Origin: Morella rubra
Taxonomy: Eukaryota > Streptophyta > Magnoliopsida > Fagales > Myricaceae
Reading direction: 5' to 3'
NCBI GenBank assembly: GCA_003952965.2
Contig: CM025854.1
Coordinates: forward strand, 18,797,190 to 18,861,189
Length of the DNA: 64,000 bases
Below are positions 49,632-61,717 of this stretch, one piece after another. The position numbers and the translations under genes were made by a program. The notes under the pieces were generated by a model. That model did no database searches. It saw only the letters and a list, made by a program, of their open reading frames with translations, and was not told the origin of the DNA. Numbering within the stretch: the stretch's first letter is position 1; each line of letters begins with the position of its first letter.

Positions 49632-52600
49632 TTAGCTCTTGTTTCCAGTCCCCAGGCTCTCATAGAATAAGATGTATCCATGATCTGTGTTACTAGAATA
49701 TTCCTGAGCGGACCCAAAGAATGTCTGCACAACAGACTCATCAATCATCTCCACATTTTCATCATCGAAAAACAGCCAATGGTTATGGCTTTTCACAAGG
49801 CTGACATAGTGCCCATGGTTGGGTCCGCTCCCAACATGGACCACTACTGCAAACAGTGAATACTCTGAATCTGCATCTTCCATTGTGTTGCTCAGCTTCA
49901 GCTCAAGCGGGAAGACCACCCGGTATGACAGCTTCTTGTAGCGACCTAGCTGCTCAATGTACTTGAAACGCTTCAGATGGATGACTAAAATGTGAGGTGG
50001 CTTCTTTATCTTCATCCTCTTCTGTGCTTCTTGCAAACTGCATACAATAATGACTCCATTGTCAGTTTCCAGAGGAAAGGGATAATAGAATATAACAAAC
50101 AAAAGTAGCATGTCTCTTTGTTCTTTTGGCCGATCTCTCTTTTCCTCTGGAATAATCTCAAGCCCCAGAAAAGGTTGGAGCATTGCACAGTGAATAATTA
50201 ACCGCGGAGGAACTAGCAGGTGGTTGCGCTTGGACAGGAGCACTTGGATGAACAAGAAAATATAGGATAATGACACAGAAGAAAACAACCATCACCAATA
50301 TGGTGTCAATAATATTCTGAAAACCATCACCTACTTAAAGAAGCAAGTGGGGTAGAATGTTCACTTATAGAAGCGAGACCGATTTGTGGTGAGAGAGTCA
50401 AAAGAGTTGCAAAAGACAGAGAGATTCATCAATTTAAATTAGGGCATAAACATATTTTGAACCTTTCTCTCTGATTGGAAAATGTTACCAACATATAGCA
50501 GTGTCAATAATTTCATTACTGGCACGTGATGTTTTTACAAGGAAAGAGAGAAATTCTAAGCTAAATAAGATGTTGACAAAGAAATGTTAATCTGCACATA
50601 ACATAAAAAGCAAATTAATAGAAATTAGTATGACGGCTTTCTTTTTGAAACATATCATTCTTCGTTTAAACTACCTACTCCAAATCTCCCCAAGAAACAT
50701 TTGATCAAAAGCTAATATCATTTAACTTATAAGAAGATAAGCTGAGAAAAAGCCAGGCCAGACAACTGTTACATTAGATTTTGAGCAAAGCCACCTACCT
50801 ACAGCATTTGTCGCAGAAAAATTTATCCTCCGCATTCAATGTCTCTGTTGAGCTGAAGTTTTTCAAACAGCTTGTAATGGAACTATTCTGTTCAATATCA
50901 AGGCTCAAGTCAAAAAAAGTTTCATCCCTTGCTGTCACCGTCTCACATCGCAGGCACCTTGTTTCATTGGTAAGTATTCCCTGACTCAAATAGCCATGAT
51001 AAACTATGAGAATCCAAATAAAAGATGTTGAGAATCTTACACTGGGGAGGAAATAAATAAGTATATATACCATTACTGCTCAACAATGTGTGCAGGGGAA
51101 CGACATGCTACCACTCAACACATTAGCATAGACAAAGGGATGTCCTTTCTATTTCTTTCTTCTCTTTATTTTTTCCTTGGGGTAGGGGAAGTAGGGGGTG
51201 CATAGTAGAAAAGGGAAAATATGGATATCCAAATCACTTCCCAAATCACCATGAATCTTGGCCAACATAATGGCTCAAAAAGCTTATCACCAATAGACTA
51301 TCAAACTCATCAATAAAAAAAGAACTACATTCAAAATAGGACAAAACACAAACACATTAGTTTCATTGCAGTATCTTTTGCCATCAGAAAATACATAATA
51401 TGGCAAAGCAAAGTCACCTGAAAATTTCTGTGCACCCAGGTGACTAAAGGGTCCTTTTGAGGACCATTGGCCAGGCCATTCTTTGGACCATTTGCCAATT
51501 TATCGGAGGGTGATGAAGTTTCTGGATCACTTTTTGAAGCTTGGGCTTCTTTCTCCAGTATGTCAACGAGCTCATTCAGCAAGAAATTCAAAAATTCATG
51601 GGCATCCTACACCAAAAACAAAAAATTGTAAAGAAGATATATACCCCCATCTTATAAATTTCACACTTAGTCCAATCAAAGAAATTGAAACAAGATACTA
51701 AACAATATACCATTAAACATTTTCATTCGAGGCAAGATACAATAAAATATCTGAACCATTGAAGAAAGATATTTAGCAACAATGCAAACATGAGACATGT
51801 TGATATTGTAGAGGAAAGGGCATATCCACTTTCGAGAACATTGCATATGGTCCCATTTAGCTTGTACCCTAGAACTTTAATATTAGAGTAAAGATGTCTA
51901 TGCAAATCTCATTCATTATCCTCTACAAAAGATTAAAAGGTTCAGACGTGCCCAATGCCAAAGAACAACTATGGACTTCGAGTATCTGGAAATTCGCATG
52001 CTACAAAACAGTATTTGCCAACATGAAACATCTAAAATCATGCTTCTGCACATTGGTTGCCAATTTCAATGTTGAACGGTGGAAAGTTTCCACCAATTTT
52101 ATGTTGCAGAATGTTTCATAACCAGTTTGATTAGTCTCACAATTTGCACAGTTTAACCTGTGTACCACACAGTTGGTCTTTGTCGCCAAAGCAAGCACTG
52201 CAATTAAAATTTCAGTCCGAACAAATCAGAAAACTGATCATTTTCTAAGAACCACTTCCATAAACATCTAGCCACCTTTTTTATTTGGGGACCCAAGAAG
52301 GGGAAATTAATTAGCCATGTGAATGAAACCTCAAAAGCACCTTCTATAGAACATAATGTAGTTTTATGTATCAATGACAACCCCCAGGCAGTTGCACTAA
52401 CAGCAGACATTTTCAAAAGGCTACCCCTCAATCTTTTAACAGATGGTAATGATAGTTGTTCAATGATCTGCTTATTACTTTCAAGGTTGGTTAGTTGCAG
52501 AACGTCAATTTCCTGTAATTTTTCTCAAGTTAAATTTCTTACCTGTTCAAAAAAACATAAACATCATAGATATTACTTCCTGAAGTCAGAGATGATTTCA

Positions 52601-55600
52601 TTTTACAGTTTAAGTACCTTCTACATACCTGATGCATATAGCTACGGAAAAGTTCATTTTGTTTCTTCAATCTTTGTACGAAGCGCTTTGGAGAAATGAC
52701 TCCTGTTTTCTTCTTCTGTGAACTTATCTATACAAAGAAACAATGAACTGTTGGCCTCACTATCATCGCCTACAGAATTAATTAGTAAAGAAGTATACAT
52801 TTGCCATTTCCCATGTCATAAATAGACACCCCCCAACCCCTTAAGATTCCTCTAAAACCTGAGAGAAGACACAGAGACAACAAATTCTTAAAACTGCAGC
52901 TGATAAAAAAAATGACACAAATTGCTTTAAGACCTGTATCAGATGGATAACAAACTAAGAGTAGTGTCCCACATAACCCATCTAGCCTTTTCAATTAACT
53001 CTAGAGAAAAATAAGATATAGATAACTGCAAGAGAGAGGCTGGATCTATCAAGAAAGGAAGCAACATTCAACAGTAGAACCTGCCAATCAAGTATACATG
53101 AATTCCTAAACAGTGTCTGTTATGACAGAATTGACCTAGGAATATTGTCTTCCAACAAATGCAATCTAAGGAAGAATTTTATTTCGTTTCTCTCTCTCTC
53201 TCTCTCTTTTCCCTTTTTCTATAAGTGATCATTTCACTGGAAAATAAAATACAAACATGGTAAAAGAGGATCTCCAAAAGTTACAAGCTGAAAACACTGG
53301 CTGGAATGGCTGTAGATTTGTAGCTAACATAATAAAGATCCCTTAATCATGGTTTCTGCTCTATTATCAAGTATGGTTTTGCAATTTAGACTTGTAAAAT
53401 TTCAAGTATATTGCATACTAAAGAGACTAGCTAGAAAGTAGTCTGATGTGACTTTTTTTTTGAGGTAAGTACTGATGTGACTTTCTGCGACAATACATAT
53501 AGGATAGATTTGCTTGCAACATTATCAAGAAAGAAATGCACAGCGATATGTTGCTCAAAAACATTAACAGTAAACGCATACGTAAATCTCTTGATGGTTA
53601 GGGAAAATTTCAGCTTCAGAAAAACTGTACCTTTAGAGTCAATGCTTCTCTGGTAGGGTTTTTTTTTTCTGGGGGAAGAGGGGGGGGGGGGGGGTTAAGT
53701 GCATACGTTTATATATTTATATAGAGGGGCTAGATATTCACCTGAGTAAATAGGTCTGCTAAGCATGTTAACAGATTTTCTTCTGCATCCCCTATGTTTT
53801 TGTTATTTGCATAATACTCTAGCAATTGCTCACGAAAGGGGACGCAAAAATAAAGTGCCTGCAGGAATTGAAAAAAAAACAAAACATTAGTTGAATATCA
53901 TTATCAAACATAATCGGAATCCTTTATGCACCCATCATTCATAGCACTGTGTGTCTATATTCCACCATTCATATGTCTTCCCTCAATTACCACAAACCCA
54001 GCCTATTTGAAAGCTGTTGGGTGCTAATCTTCCACAGGCATAAGTGAAAAAATAATACCATATTGGTATTGACAACCGTATAGAAATACAAAAACAGGAT
54101 TGTTTTTACAGAAAGATATAATTATAGAAAAATCAATAAGGATGTCAACCGAGAAAACCATAGCATCAACAAATAAGAAATGAACTTGCAGATCTACAAA
54201 AAAGTTTTAATGCGGACAATAGTGTAATAATAGATCCTATAAATTTTACATAACACGCGTTACTTTGACAATTGTGTGATGGGTACAATGTGCAGGAACA
54301 AAAGTGAAGCACAAGGCAAGGATGCAACATACAACATACAACGTGCAACTTCAACTTCAAATATGATATATATCATATAATAAAAGAGAAGCGTGATACC
54401 GAAGATTCCCTTAGGTGGAAGAGGAAAAGGAATGGTGTAAGGACAAGTCTCACACTGAATACTAATAGATTTTTTTTTAATAAGTAACAAAATATTATTA
54501 GAAATAGAAAAAAGAAAGTGAAAATAGTACAAAGGATGTACGATTCACTAGAATATACAAGCGAAAAAGCTAATAAAATCTTGAAAATCTAAAAAATGAC
54601 CCCCCCACATAGCATCAACCCAAAGAAAAAGAGAATGCATAAAAAAACCTTGTAATCTCTCCACAGAAGAAGGTAAATCCTCAAAATATCTACTATTATG
54701 CTCCCGCCACATACACCACCAAATACAAGATGGAATCATCCTCCAAATTGCCGTAGCCAAAGGATCCACAAACTTTCTCCCCCAACATAATAAGACATCG
54801 ACCACCATTGCTGGCATAACCCAATGAAGATTCATTATACCAAAAACATGCTGCCAAAGCCCTCTAGCCATCGAAAAATGCAATAAAACATGATTAACAG
54901 ACTCTCCATCCATCTTACATAAGTAGCACCAATCAAGGACACACTCCCCTCCTCTGAAGATTATCAGTAGTCAAAATTCTACCATGTGTAGCCTCCCACA
55001 CAAAGAAAGAAACTCTCGTGGGAACTTTGGTCTTCCAAACTTCACGCCAAGGGAAAGACTCAGATTGTTACTTACTAGATAGAATTTGGCCTTATAATGA
55101 TTCTATAGGGCTTTGAAAACAAACTTGACTTGTCCTTTTGAAGTCAAAGCAGATGTAGATAGTGCTTTCTTGGGTCATTACAAATGGTATCAAAGCGGGC
55201 TTATTAACCACCAATGTGGGCTTGGTGGGCTTTGACGAAGACATCAAGGATTTAAAGGGGGAGATTGTGATACCTAAAGTCCCCCATGGATTGATAAAGT
55301 AAAAGAGGAGAAGGAATGATAAATAAATGGTATAAGACGATGTCTATCATTAGATGCTCACTGAGTAGAATTGGGCATTATGATGATTATGAAGGTCTTT
55401 AAAAGCAACTTTGATTAGTCTTTTTGAAGTAAAAGCACAAATTTGGGTGTTTAGTGTCCTACATTTTGTACACAACTGATCCGAAGCTTAGAGAAAGGAG
55501 GAGAGATAGAGGTGGGTTGAAGGCCACTATTAAACGTTGTCACCTTCCATTTTTGGAGTATAGACTAAAATTGTAACCGCCTATAAACATATTGAGTAAT

Positions 55601-56552
55601 CTAAATACAAATGCTACATATGGCATTCAGCAATTCATTGAGTAAAATTTTTTTTTCTTTGTTATAAACTATATTAGTACAAATATTATTCAAGATTTTT
55701 GAAAACAAAATATCAAGCTCCACTAGATATGGGCATCAAGATATACATGTGCATGTCCATTATGGAGATTCTAGATAGACACCAAAGGTGGAGGCAGGCC
55801 TACATAACTTTCATCTCACTTGGAATCCACTTCAAGCAACCGGACAATGTACAAGAGTGACAAAAGCATATTTCAAGCCAATTCTCACAATCTTGTGCAC
55901 AATATGCATATAAGTAAAATTATAGCCAGACATAAAAATAAACCATGCATTTTTGTGCCCAAATGGTAAATGAGAATGTAAAGAAAACACTTGTTTGAAC
56001 ACTTTGAGATGACTTGTGCAGGTTGAAACAACTGCAAAGTTTCTTTTTCTCCCCGCTCTTTCATTATGACTACAACTTCTCAAAGAGATGGTGAGTAGGT
56101 TCATACCCTCCTAAATGGCACTAGCGCCTAGGGTAACTAATTTCGCAAACAAAGCACCTGCTAGACTAGCAAATCTCTTCAGCTACACGCCACGACCAAA
56201 CTTCACACAATTTGCGAGAATAGGCAATAACAAGCGAATGAACTAAACAATTTAGGAGAAACGTTAATATCTACACAATCAAGCACACCTGACTACAATT
56301 AACATCTACCAGCAGAGAAATTAGAAAACGTGCAAAATCAAATAACATCAGAAATCAAAACCCTAATCATAAATTTAATACGAAAAAGGAATTGAATTAA
56401 TGATAATAAAAATTAGATTCAATTTGGAAGCAAACCTGCAAGACGCTGTTACAATAGCAAGTATTGCCGAAATTCTCGAGACCGAAGTAGCGTTCGCCTT
56501 CGGGGAACTGGTCGCCAAGAGCCTTCTCGAGCTTCGAGCCCGCAGCACCCAT
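49632..56552 (-). CDS. Ubiquitin carboxyl-terminal hydrolase, UBP3/UBP4 type, complete
   Basis: Six exons in transcript order: 56436-56552, 53742-53858, 52629-52727, 51418-51606, 50799-50980, 49632-50037, giving 369 aa, the Arabidopsis UBP3/UBP4 size. The N-terminus [15 protein letters not shown] fits N-myristoylation. The Cys box [16 protein letters not shown] has catalytic Cys32. Two CxxC pairs (183/186 and 230/233) form the zinc ribbon inserted in the fold. The His box [10 protein letters not shown] has His311, and acidic [11 protein letters not shown] follows. It is a C19 cysteine protease that removes ubiquitin. The family acts partly in the nucleus, and the Arabidopsis pair is needed in pollen development. 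Intron 1 (2.6 kb) holds a TRIM and a LINE. The start at 56,552 was chosen for its conserved N-terminus, although the frame stays open upstream to another ATG at 56,912. Confidence 0.94.
54394..55463 (+). mobile_element. TRIM retroelement in UBP intron 1, first LTR split by a LINE
   Basis: Two similar LTRs of about 190-200 bp start (TG)TGATACC and end TACA: LTR1 at 54,394-54,470 plus 55,083-55,182, and LTR2 at 55,266-55,463. Between them are a primer-binding site, TGGTATCAAAGC (55,185-55,196, one base from the initiator tRNA-Met complement), about 60 bp of filler and a polypurine tract AAAGGGGGAGA just before LTR2. There is no coding capacity. These are the defining parts of a terminal-repeat retrotransposon in miniature. 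The LTRs have diverged considerably, so the element is old. Confidence 0.75.
54471..55072 (-). mobile_element. LINE 3' fragment nested in the TRIM
   Basis: On the minus strand the fragment begins inside a zinc-binding RT-associated domain ([34 protein letters not shown], then [20 protein letters not shown] and FEDLPSS) typical of plant LINE polyproteins, and it is disrupted by stops. Its 3' end is a short poly(A) (T run at 54,471-54,478). Flanks TACTAATAGA (54,460) and TACTAGATAG (55,073) look like a target duplication, and they lie inside the TRIM LTR. It is 5'-truncated and inactive. Confidence 0.78.
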
Positions 56553-58279
56553 TAGCGCGCGTAAAACACCGACGACTTTTGGACTCAGATCTTCCACCAG
56601 GTTCAACTCAGAGATTCCCGCTCCATCCACGACTCGCAGTGACTGGCTCTGAGTTTCTCTGCCGTAATCTTCAGGTTGATTAGGGAGTTTAGTTTTTGGA
56701 TGGTTTTTGGTTTTTCCTCGTTGGGAGTGGAAAGGGAAATGAGGGTTTGGTTCGAGAGTGGAGAAGAGAAGACGAAGCGAAATGAAGAAAGAAAAATCTA
56801 ATAAATTAAAATTTTTATTTTTTTTTATTTTAACTCGGGATGAAAAAACACAATTGATTTGGCACTCTTCGGTCTCCGCTCTCCTCCATTTGCTGCTGAC
56901 GGTACGCATCACGTGGTGTGCCGAGCTGTAAAATGGTCAACTAGAGGTGCAGCGAAATTTCGGGCCTGCATATTTGGGTCGGGCTTCATTATGTTTTCTC
57001 CACACAGCCCGTGATCGTTGTAACCAAACGAGGGAAGAAACAAAGGCTATGTTTGATTGTCTCAAAAAATTAAAATTTTTTCACAATTATTTTTACATCA
57101 ATTTTAATACCTTTTTATAAATTATAACAACTGTTAACAAATTTTTTACAAACTTCAATAATTTTTAACAAATTTTTTTACCAATCACAAGAGAATCTAC
57201 ACTACTTAAAAAAAAAACACAAAAAATATTTTCCAAACCAAACCAAACATAGTCATAACGTTGGGAACCACCAAAATCAAGCGATCAAGTAAAATAGCGG
57301 AAAAAAAAATTAAAAATTTTTATATTTATGATAAAAGATAAAGATGATTTGATGAGAAGAGAGTAATTATTTATTAGGTCAAAATTTTAAGTCATAAATT
57401 TTAAATTTTAACATGAAAAATACATATTGGCGTACTCCGCTCCATTGCAAAAACAACACGTTACAACTAAATGAATATGTCTACACACATAACTCACTCG
57501 GGTGGCTCAAGTGACAACGGGATCCTTGCGAGTGTGAGTTATATACACACTTAGGAGTTCAAATTACTACTTATGTAAAAAAAAACTAATAACTTAGAGG
57601 GAATGGTTAATGGATTGATTAGTCTTTTTGAAGTTTGTCGTGACGTTGAACTAAATTTGTACGGATATTGAGTCAACTCTGTCTAAGCTCTATTCATGTG
57701 AATGAGTGTCCGAATTTTTCTTGTTATTTAAAAAAATATACGCCTACACACTGACAACAGTACTATTTCATAATATTTTTTTTTTCATTATTAGTATTTT
57801 TTGGTACGTATATAGCAAGTAATTATATGGGAGAGGTGGGCAATACAAACAAACCCAAGGTGAATCACTGTTGCACCTGCCGCATCAAGAAACACGCAAG
57901 CACGTAATATAATGAATATTTATAGAATATTCTATCATTATACCTTTTACTGAGAAAATTGAAAAAGGTATTTACAATTTTCTTTCACAGAGATATTGCA
58001 TTTGCTGGTATAGCGATTATGTACATAATATTTTACGGGGTATGCATTTGCTACAAGCCCAGCTTTTCAAATTTGTGGAGAAAAAACCAAATTGGAAATA
58101 TAGAGAGAGAGAAGAAACCTATGATAAACATCGGAGAGAGACAGAAAAAAAGAAATGCTTAGACGAGTGAGAGCAAAAAAAAAAAAAAAACAAAAAATAA
58201 CACGAAACCAGGGCCTTATCTAATTATTGCATTGGAGGCCGAAGCACTAACTTCAGAGAGTTAGCTAGAGAGAGAGAAG
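56553..58279. promoter_or_regulatory. UBP-RPL29 divergent intergenic region
   Basis: This is 1.7 kb between the divergent UBP (minus) and RPL29 (plus) starts. The UBP leader is an open frame for 120 codons upstream of the chosen ATG. A MITE-like element occupies 57,045-57,254. The RPL29-proximal part is AT-rich with an A-run near 58,175 and GAGAGAGAGA just before the ATG, typical of plant leaders. Nothing else was recognised. Confidence 0.6.
57045..57254. mobile_element. Short MITE-like element with CTATGTTTG termini
   Basis: About 210 bp, AT-rich and non-coding, starts GGCTATGTTTGATTGTC and ends CCAAACCAAACATAGTC, an imperfect inverted repeat. The termini match the element at 35,579-35,935, so both probably belong to one local family. 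No clear target duplication was seen. Confidence 0.55.
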
Positions 58280-60749
58280 ATGTTGAGCCTCCCAATTGCT
58301 TCAACTTCGACCATCACCTTCGCTCGAAGGCCTCAGTTTTCGAACCCCACATCCTCATTCTATGGTGTTAAAATCCAGCAGCGTTGCACAATCCGACTGC
58401 CGCCCCAGACGTCGTCGTCGCGAAACCCGCCATCGTCGATAGTGATGATGGCCAAGCGAGAGGAGGAACTGAAGGATATCAGAACCAAGACCACGGAAGA
58501 AATCAACGAAGAAGTCGTCGACCTCCAGGGCGAGCTCCTCATGCTTCGCCTCCAAAAGTCCGCCCGCAACGAGTTCAAGTCCAGCGAGTTCCGTCGCATG
58601 CGCAAAAGGGTACTCTTCCTTCGATTCTGTTTTAATTCCTCTCAATTGCGACTGAATTTTAGATTCTGCGTATTAGTTTATTCACATTTTGGAACTCCAC
58701 CCCTCCCCCGCCGCGGCGGAAATGAGCCTCTTTTTCGTCGTAGTATCCGAGTTGTTTCCTGGAAATTAGAAGTGTTTAGTGATGAGCAGGTTGCTTATTT
58801 AGAAGAGATAAGAAGAGAGCTGGTAATTTAGGTTTTTATGGAAGTTTCAGAATGTTAGACTATCAGTTGCATACCAATGTAAAAATGCTGTCTTGGAAGA
58901 ACGAGGTGACTTACTCGTTAGAGACTGATGCTTTTTGGTTAAAGACGAAATGGGCTTCTGATACTATGGCAATGTTGGGTGTGTTATGGGCATCATTGAG
59001 CTTGTGGAAATTTAATACTGTTACTAATGCTGGTGTTTTGGCCTATACGGGGGGTGCGGGGAGTGAGAGAGCTTAAATGTTCTGTTATGCTAAGAAGATG
59101 CAATCAAGTGCATCGAGTTTCAGGGTAGTTTTCAATCTAACAATGTCAAGGTTGAGGGGAAGGATTTTTGGTTTGGATAATTGGAAACAGCACCAAAGTT
59201 GATTGGATAACTATGATTATTGTACTTCTGAAAGCTTCTGGTCCAAATCGTGAAAGAAAGAAGGGGACTTTCTGTAGGTGCTAAGCCATAGCAATGATTA
59301 AGCGGACCGAAAAGGTGGATGCGAATTCTTCCCATTAGAGTGCACTCCTGACTGTTAATAATTTATGTACATAGAAATATGATATGGTACAATGTTCTCA
59401 GTAAGCTCCAGTTGCTATTAACTGTATGCCAAAAACTTGGGTATGGTTATTTGGAATTTCGAGAAGAGAAGGCAGGAGGAACTAGGGGAGATTTGGCTGG
59501 GCAAGTAGTGCTGCAATGCTTGACTATTTTTAAGGGGTGGAAGAACAGAGCCTTCGAGGGTGTGGCTTTATCTGGTGCCTCTTACAGAAACTTTTTAGCC
59601 ATGATAGGTTTGTCCTTTTACCACAGCTTCATAATCAAAGGCCTAATATTGATATTTGTGGTTGCAGTGAACACCTTATGTTAGAGGACTGAATGAAAAT
59701 TTGGAAAAGTCTATCGAATCTGTGACTTGTAAATTTGTTCTTAAAGCTTCAATTTTCCTTTTGAAACCATCTCCATGCCCCTACATACTGGGATTAAAAA
59801 ATTTAGTTTATGCACTATTCCTGTTGTCAAGTCCTTTATGTGAGTGCCAGTGGGTTTATGTTAATATTTATGGGCACCATGAAGTGAATGGCATGGGTTC
59901 AAATCCTAACAGTTAACTGTATATGTATATATATACTTATGTTGGAAATCCCGTTGGGAGGTGGTATTAGTTAATGATGAAGTGGTTACGTATATTATTG
60001 AGAGCATGGCAGCGAGTCATGTAGCTGAATAAAGATGCCTCTAATTATGTGTATGTGATAGCTAGGTTAAAGGTTTGATGTTCGATTAAGTTTGTGCATA
60101 TATCATCTGAAAATTTAAGCAGGTGTACAATCTTCTAACAGATAAAAATGCATGCCTTGACCTAGAGCAACATGATGTGATAGTAGACTGAATAGTCTGT
60201 TTTGCATGCCTTGCAAACCTCAAACGTCCTTGCTAGTGTGTCTCACCTTTTAGTGTAATCATAAGAAGGTCAATTGTTTGCTCATGTTTTGTTATTGATA
60301 TTTTCGGTGGGAAGATGAGCAGTTTCTGGGAAAAGGGAGAAAGGGGGAAAGAAAGAAAAATGGAGGAGAGGAGAGTGGGGGGAGGGTTGGCTTGAGCTCT
60401 TTTGAATTTCAGACACAACTATGCTACAGTTGGTTGACTGGATAAGCTTTCCCTGTAGAATGGTTTCTAGGCCTTCCTGTGAAATTCTGGATGTTGCTTT
60501 CTGGACTTTAACTTTATGCCTATAATTGCCTTTAAATCTCTATTATGCTAAAATGGAGGCTGGAATGAATAATAGATTGCGCGCATGCTTACTGTTAAAC
60601 GGGAAAGAGAGATTGAGGAGGGAATCAACAAGAGGTTGTCGAGAAAGTTTGACCGACAGTGGAAGAAAAGCATTATTGTCAGACCGCCTCCATCTTTGAA
60701 GAAGTTGCAAGAGGAAGAAGCTGCTGCAGAAGCTGAGAAATCTGCTTGA
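58280..60749 (+). CDS. RPL29: Chloroplast 50S ribosomal protein L29 (bL29c), nuclear-encoded
   Basis: Two exons, 58280-58609 and 60576-60749, join in phase at MRKR|IARMLTVK and give 167 aa. The first 55 or so residues are Ser/Thr/Arg/Pro-rich with no acidic residues, as in a plastid transit peptide. The mature part begins near MAKREEELKDIRTKTTEEI and carries the L29 signature (LRLQKSARNEFKSSEFRRMRKRIARMLTVKRERE). It continues in the plant-specific tail RPPPSLKKLQEEEAAAEAEK. L29 sits at the peptide exit tunnel of the plastid large subunit. The single intron is 1,966 bp with GT-AG ends and no recognisable insert. Exon 2 is short and easily missed. Confidence 0.93.
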
Positions 60750-61717
60750 GCCTTCTTAACTATTGTAGTTTGATGTTCCTTCAAAGTTTAAGAATGTTCC
60801 AATTTTTGTTCCAACCCTTAATTGTTGGGTGTATATTGTCTAATTGCTGGTAATGTGTTTCCCGGACTCTCTTGAGTCTCTTCCAAGAAATTAGCCTATG
60901 TATGAAATAGAGCAACTTTGCTAACGTGGAGGAGATGGAAAGGAAATTGAGATGTTTTTCTGTCCACTTGGTGGCGTTCTTGTTTTCAATGAATTTTTTG
61001 ATAAACTCAAAATACTACTGACACGGTCCTTGTGGGAAAGCCTGCGCGTTAGCACTAGGGCTAGTGGCTACCGGGTACTTTAAGCAGTGACCATTCTGGA
61101 TGTTAAGAGCAAGAGTTTCTTGAGAGAGTTGATGATGGGACTGGATTTCCAATTATTTTGTCCAATCAAAATAGAGTCAGTGGGAGCAAGAGATGAGAAG
61201 CTTCTTGAGGGAGTTGATGATCAGACTGATTTCCCATCAGTCTTGTCATATTGGCAAAACAGAGTGATTACTCTCAAACTAGATAATGATATTTAACGTG
61301 TAGTTACCATTATAATTAATAAACAAATTTGTTACAAGAATTAAGATATTTTATAATTTGAAAAATAACTCACTTCTCATCTCAAATTACTAAAACAACT
61401 TCAAAGAAGTTCTCAATTACACATATATCGAGTCTCTAGACTTTTAAAATCAATCACTTTACTTTTGCGTTTCAATCCATTTTTATTCTGAATAAAATTG
61501 TTTAAAGTAACAATCGGTAAGATTTTGACTATTAAATTTTTTTGGGCCTAAATTAATAAAATTTAGTAATTTTAAAGTTCAGTGTGTCTGAGAACTGTTC
61601 GAGATTCTTCGCTAGTGTGTCTGATGAGGAGATTGCTTTGGTAGTCTTGTGCGGGAAGTCCCCTGCTTCCTGGCTGGCTCATCTGCCTCCCCACTTCTGT
61701 TCTGGCGCACTCAGACA
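60750..61717. other. RPL29-TFCC intergenic region
   Basis: Nearly 1 kb between RPL29 and the TFCC start, containing the RPL29 3' region and the TFCC promoter and leader. Two imperfect copies of an AAGAG(C/A)..TTCTTGAG(A/G)GAGTTGATGAT motif occur near 61,110 and 61,200. No gene, RNA or transposon was recognised. Confidence 0.5.

Noticed and set aside
54548..54913. A 121-codon frame inside UBP intron 1 that could be a nested host gene
   Set aside because: Its sequence is the zinc-binding RT-associated region of a plant LINE, with stops just upstream, a poly(A) tail and target-site repeats.
61649..61717. Longer N-terminus for TFCC from the upstream ATG
   Set aside because: The extra 23 residues do not resemble plant TFCC, whose similarity begins at MEIENEDALP.
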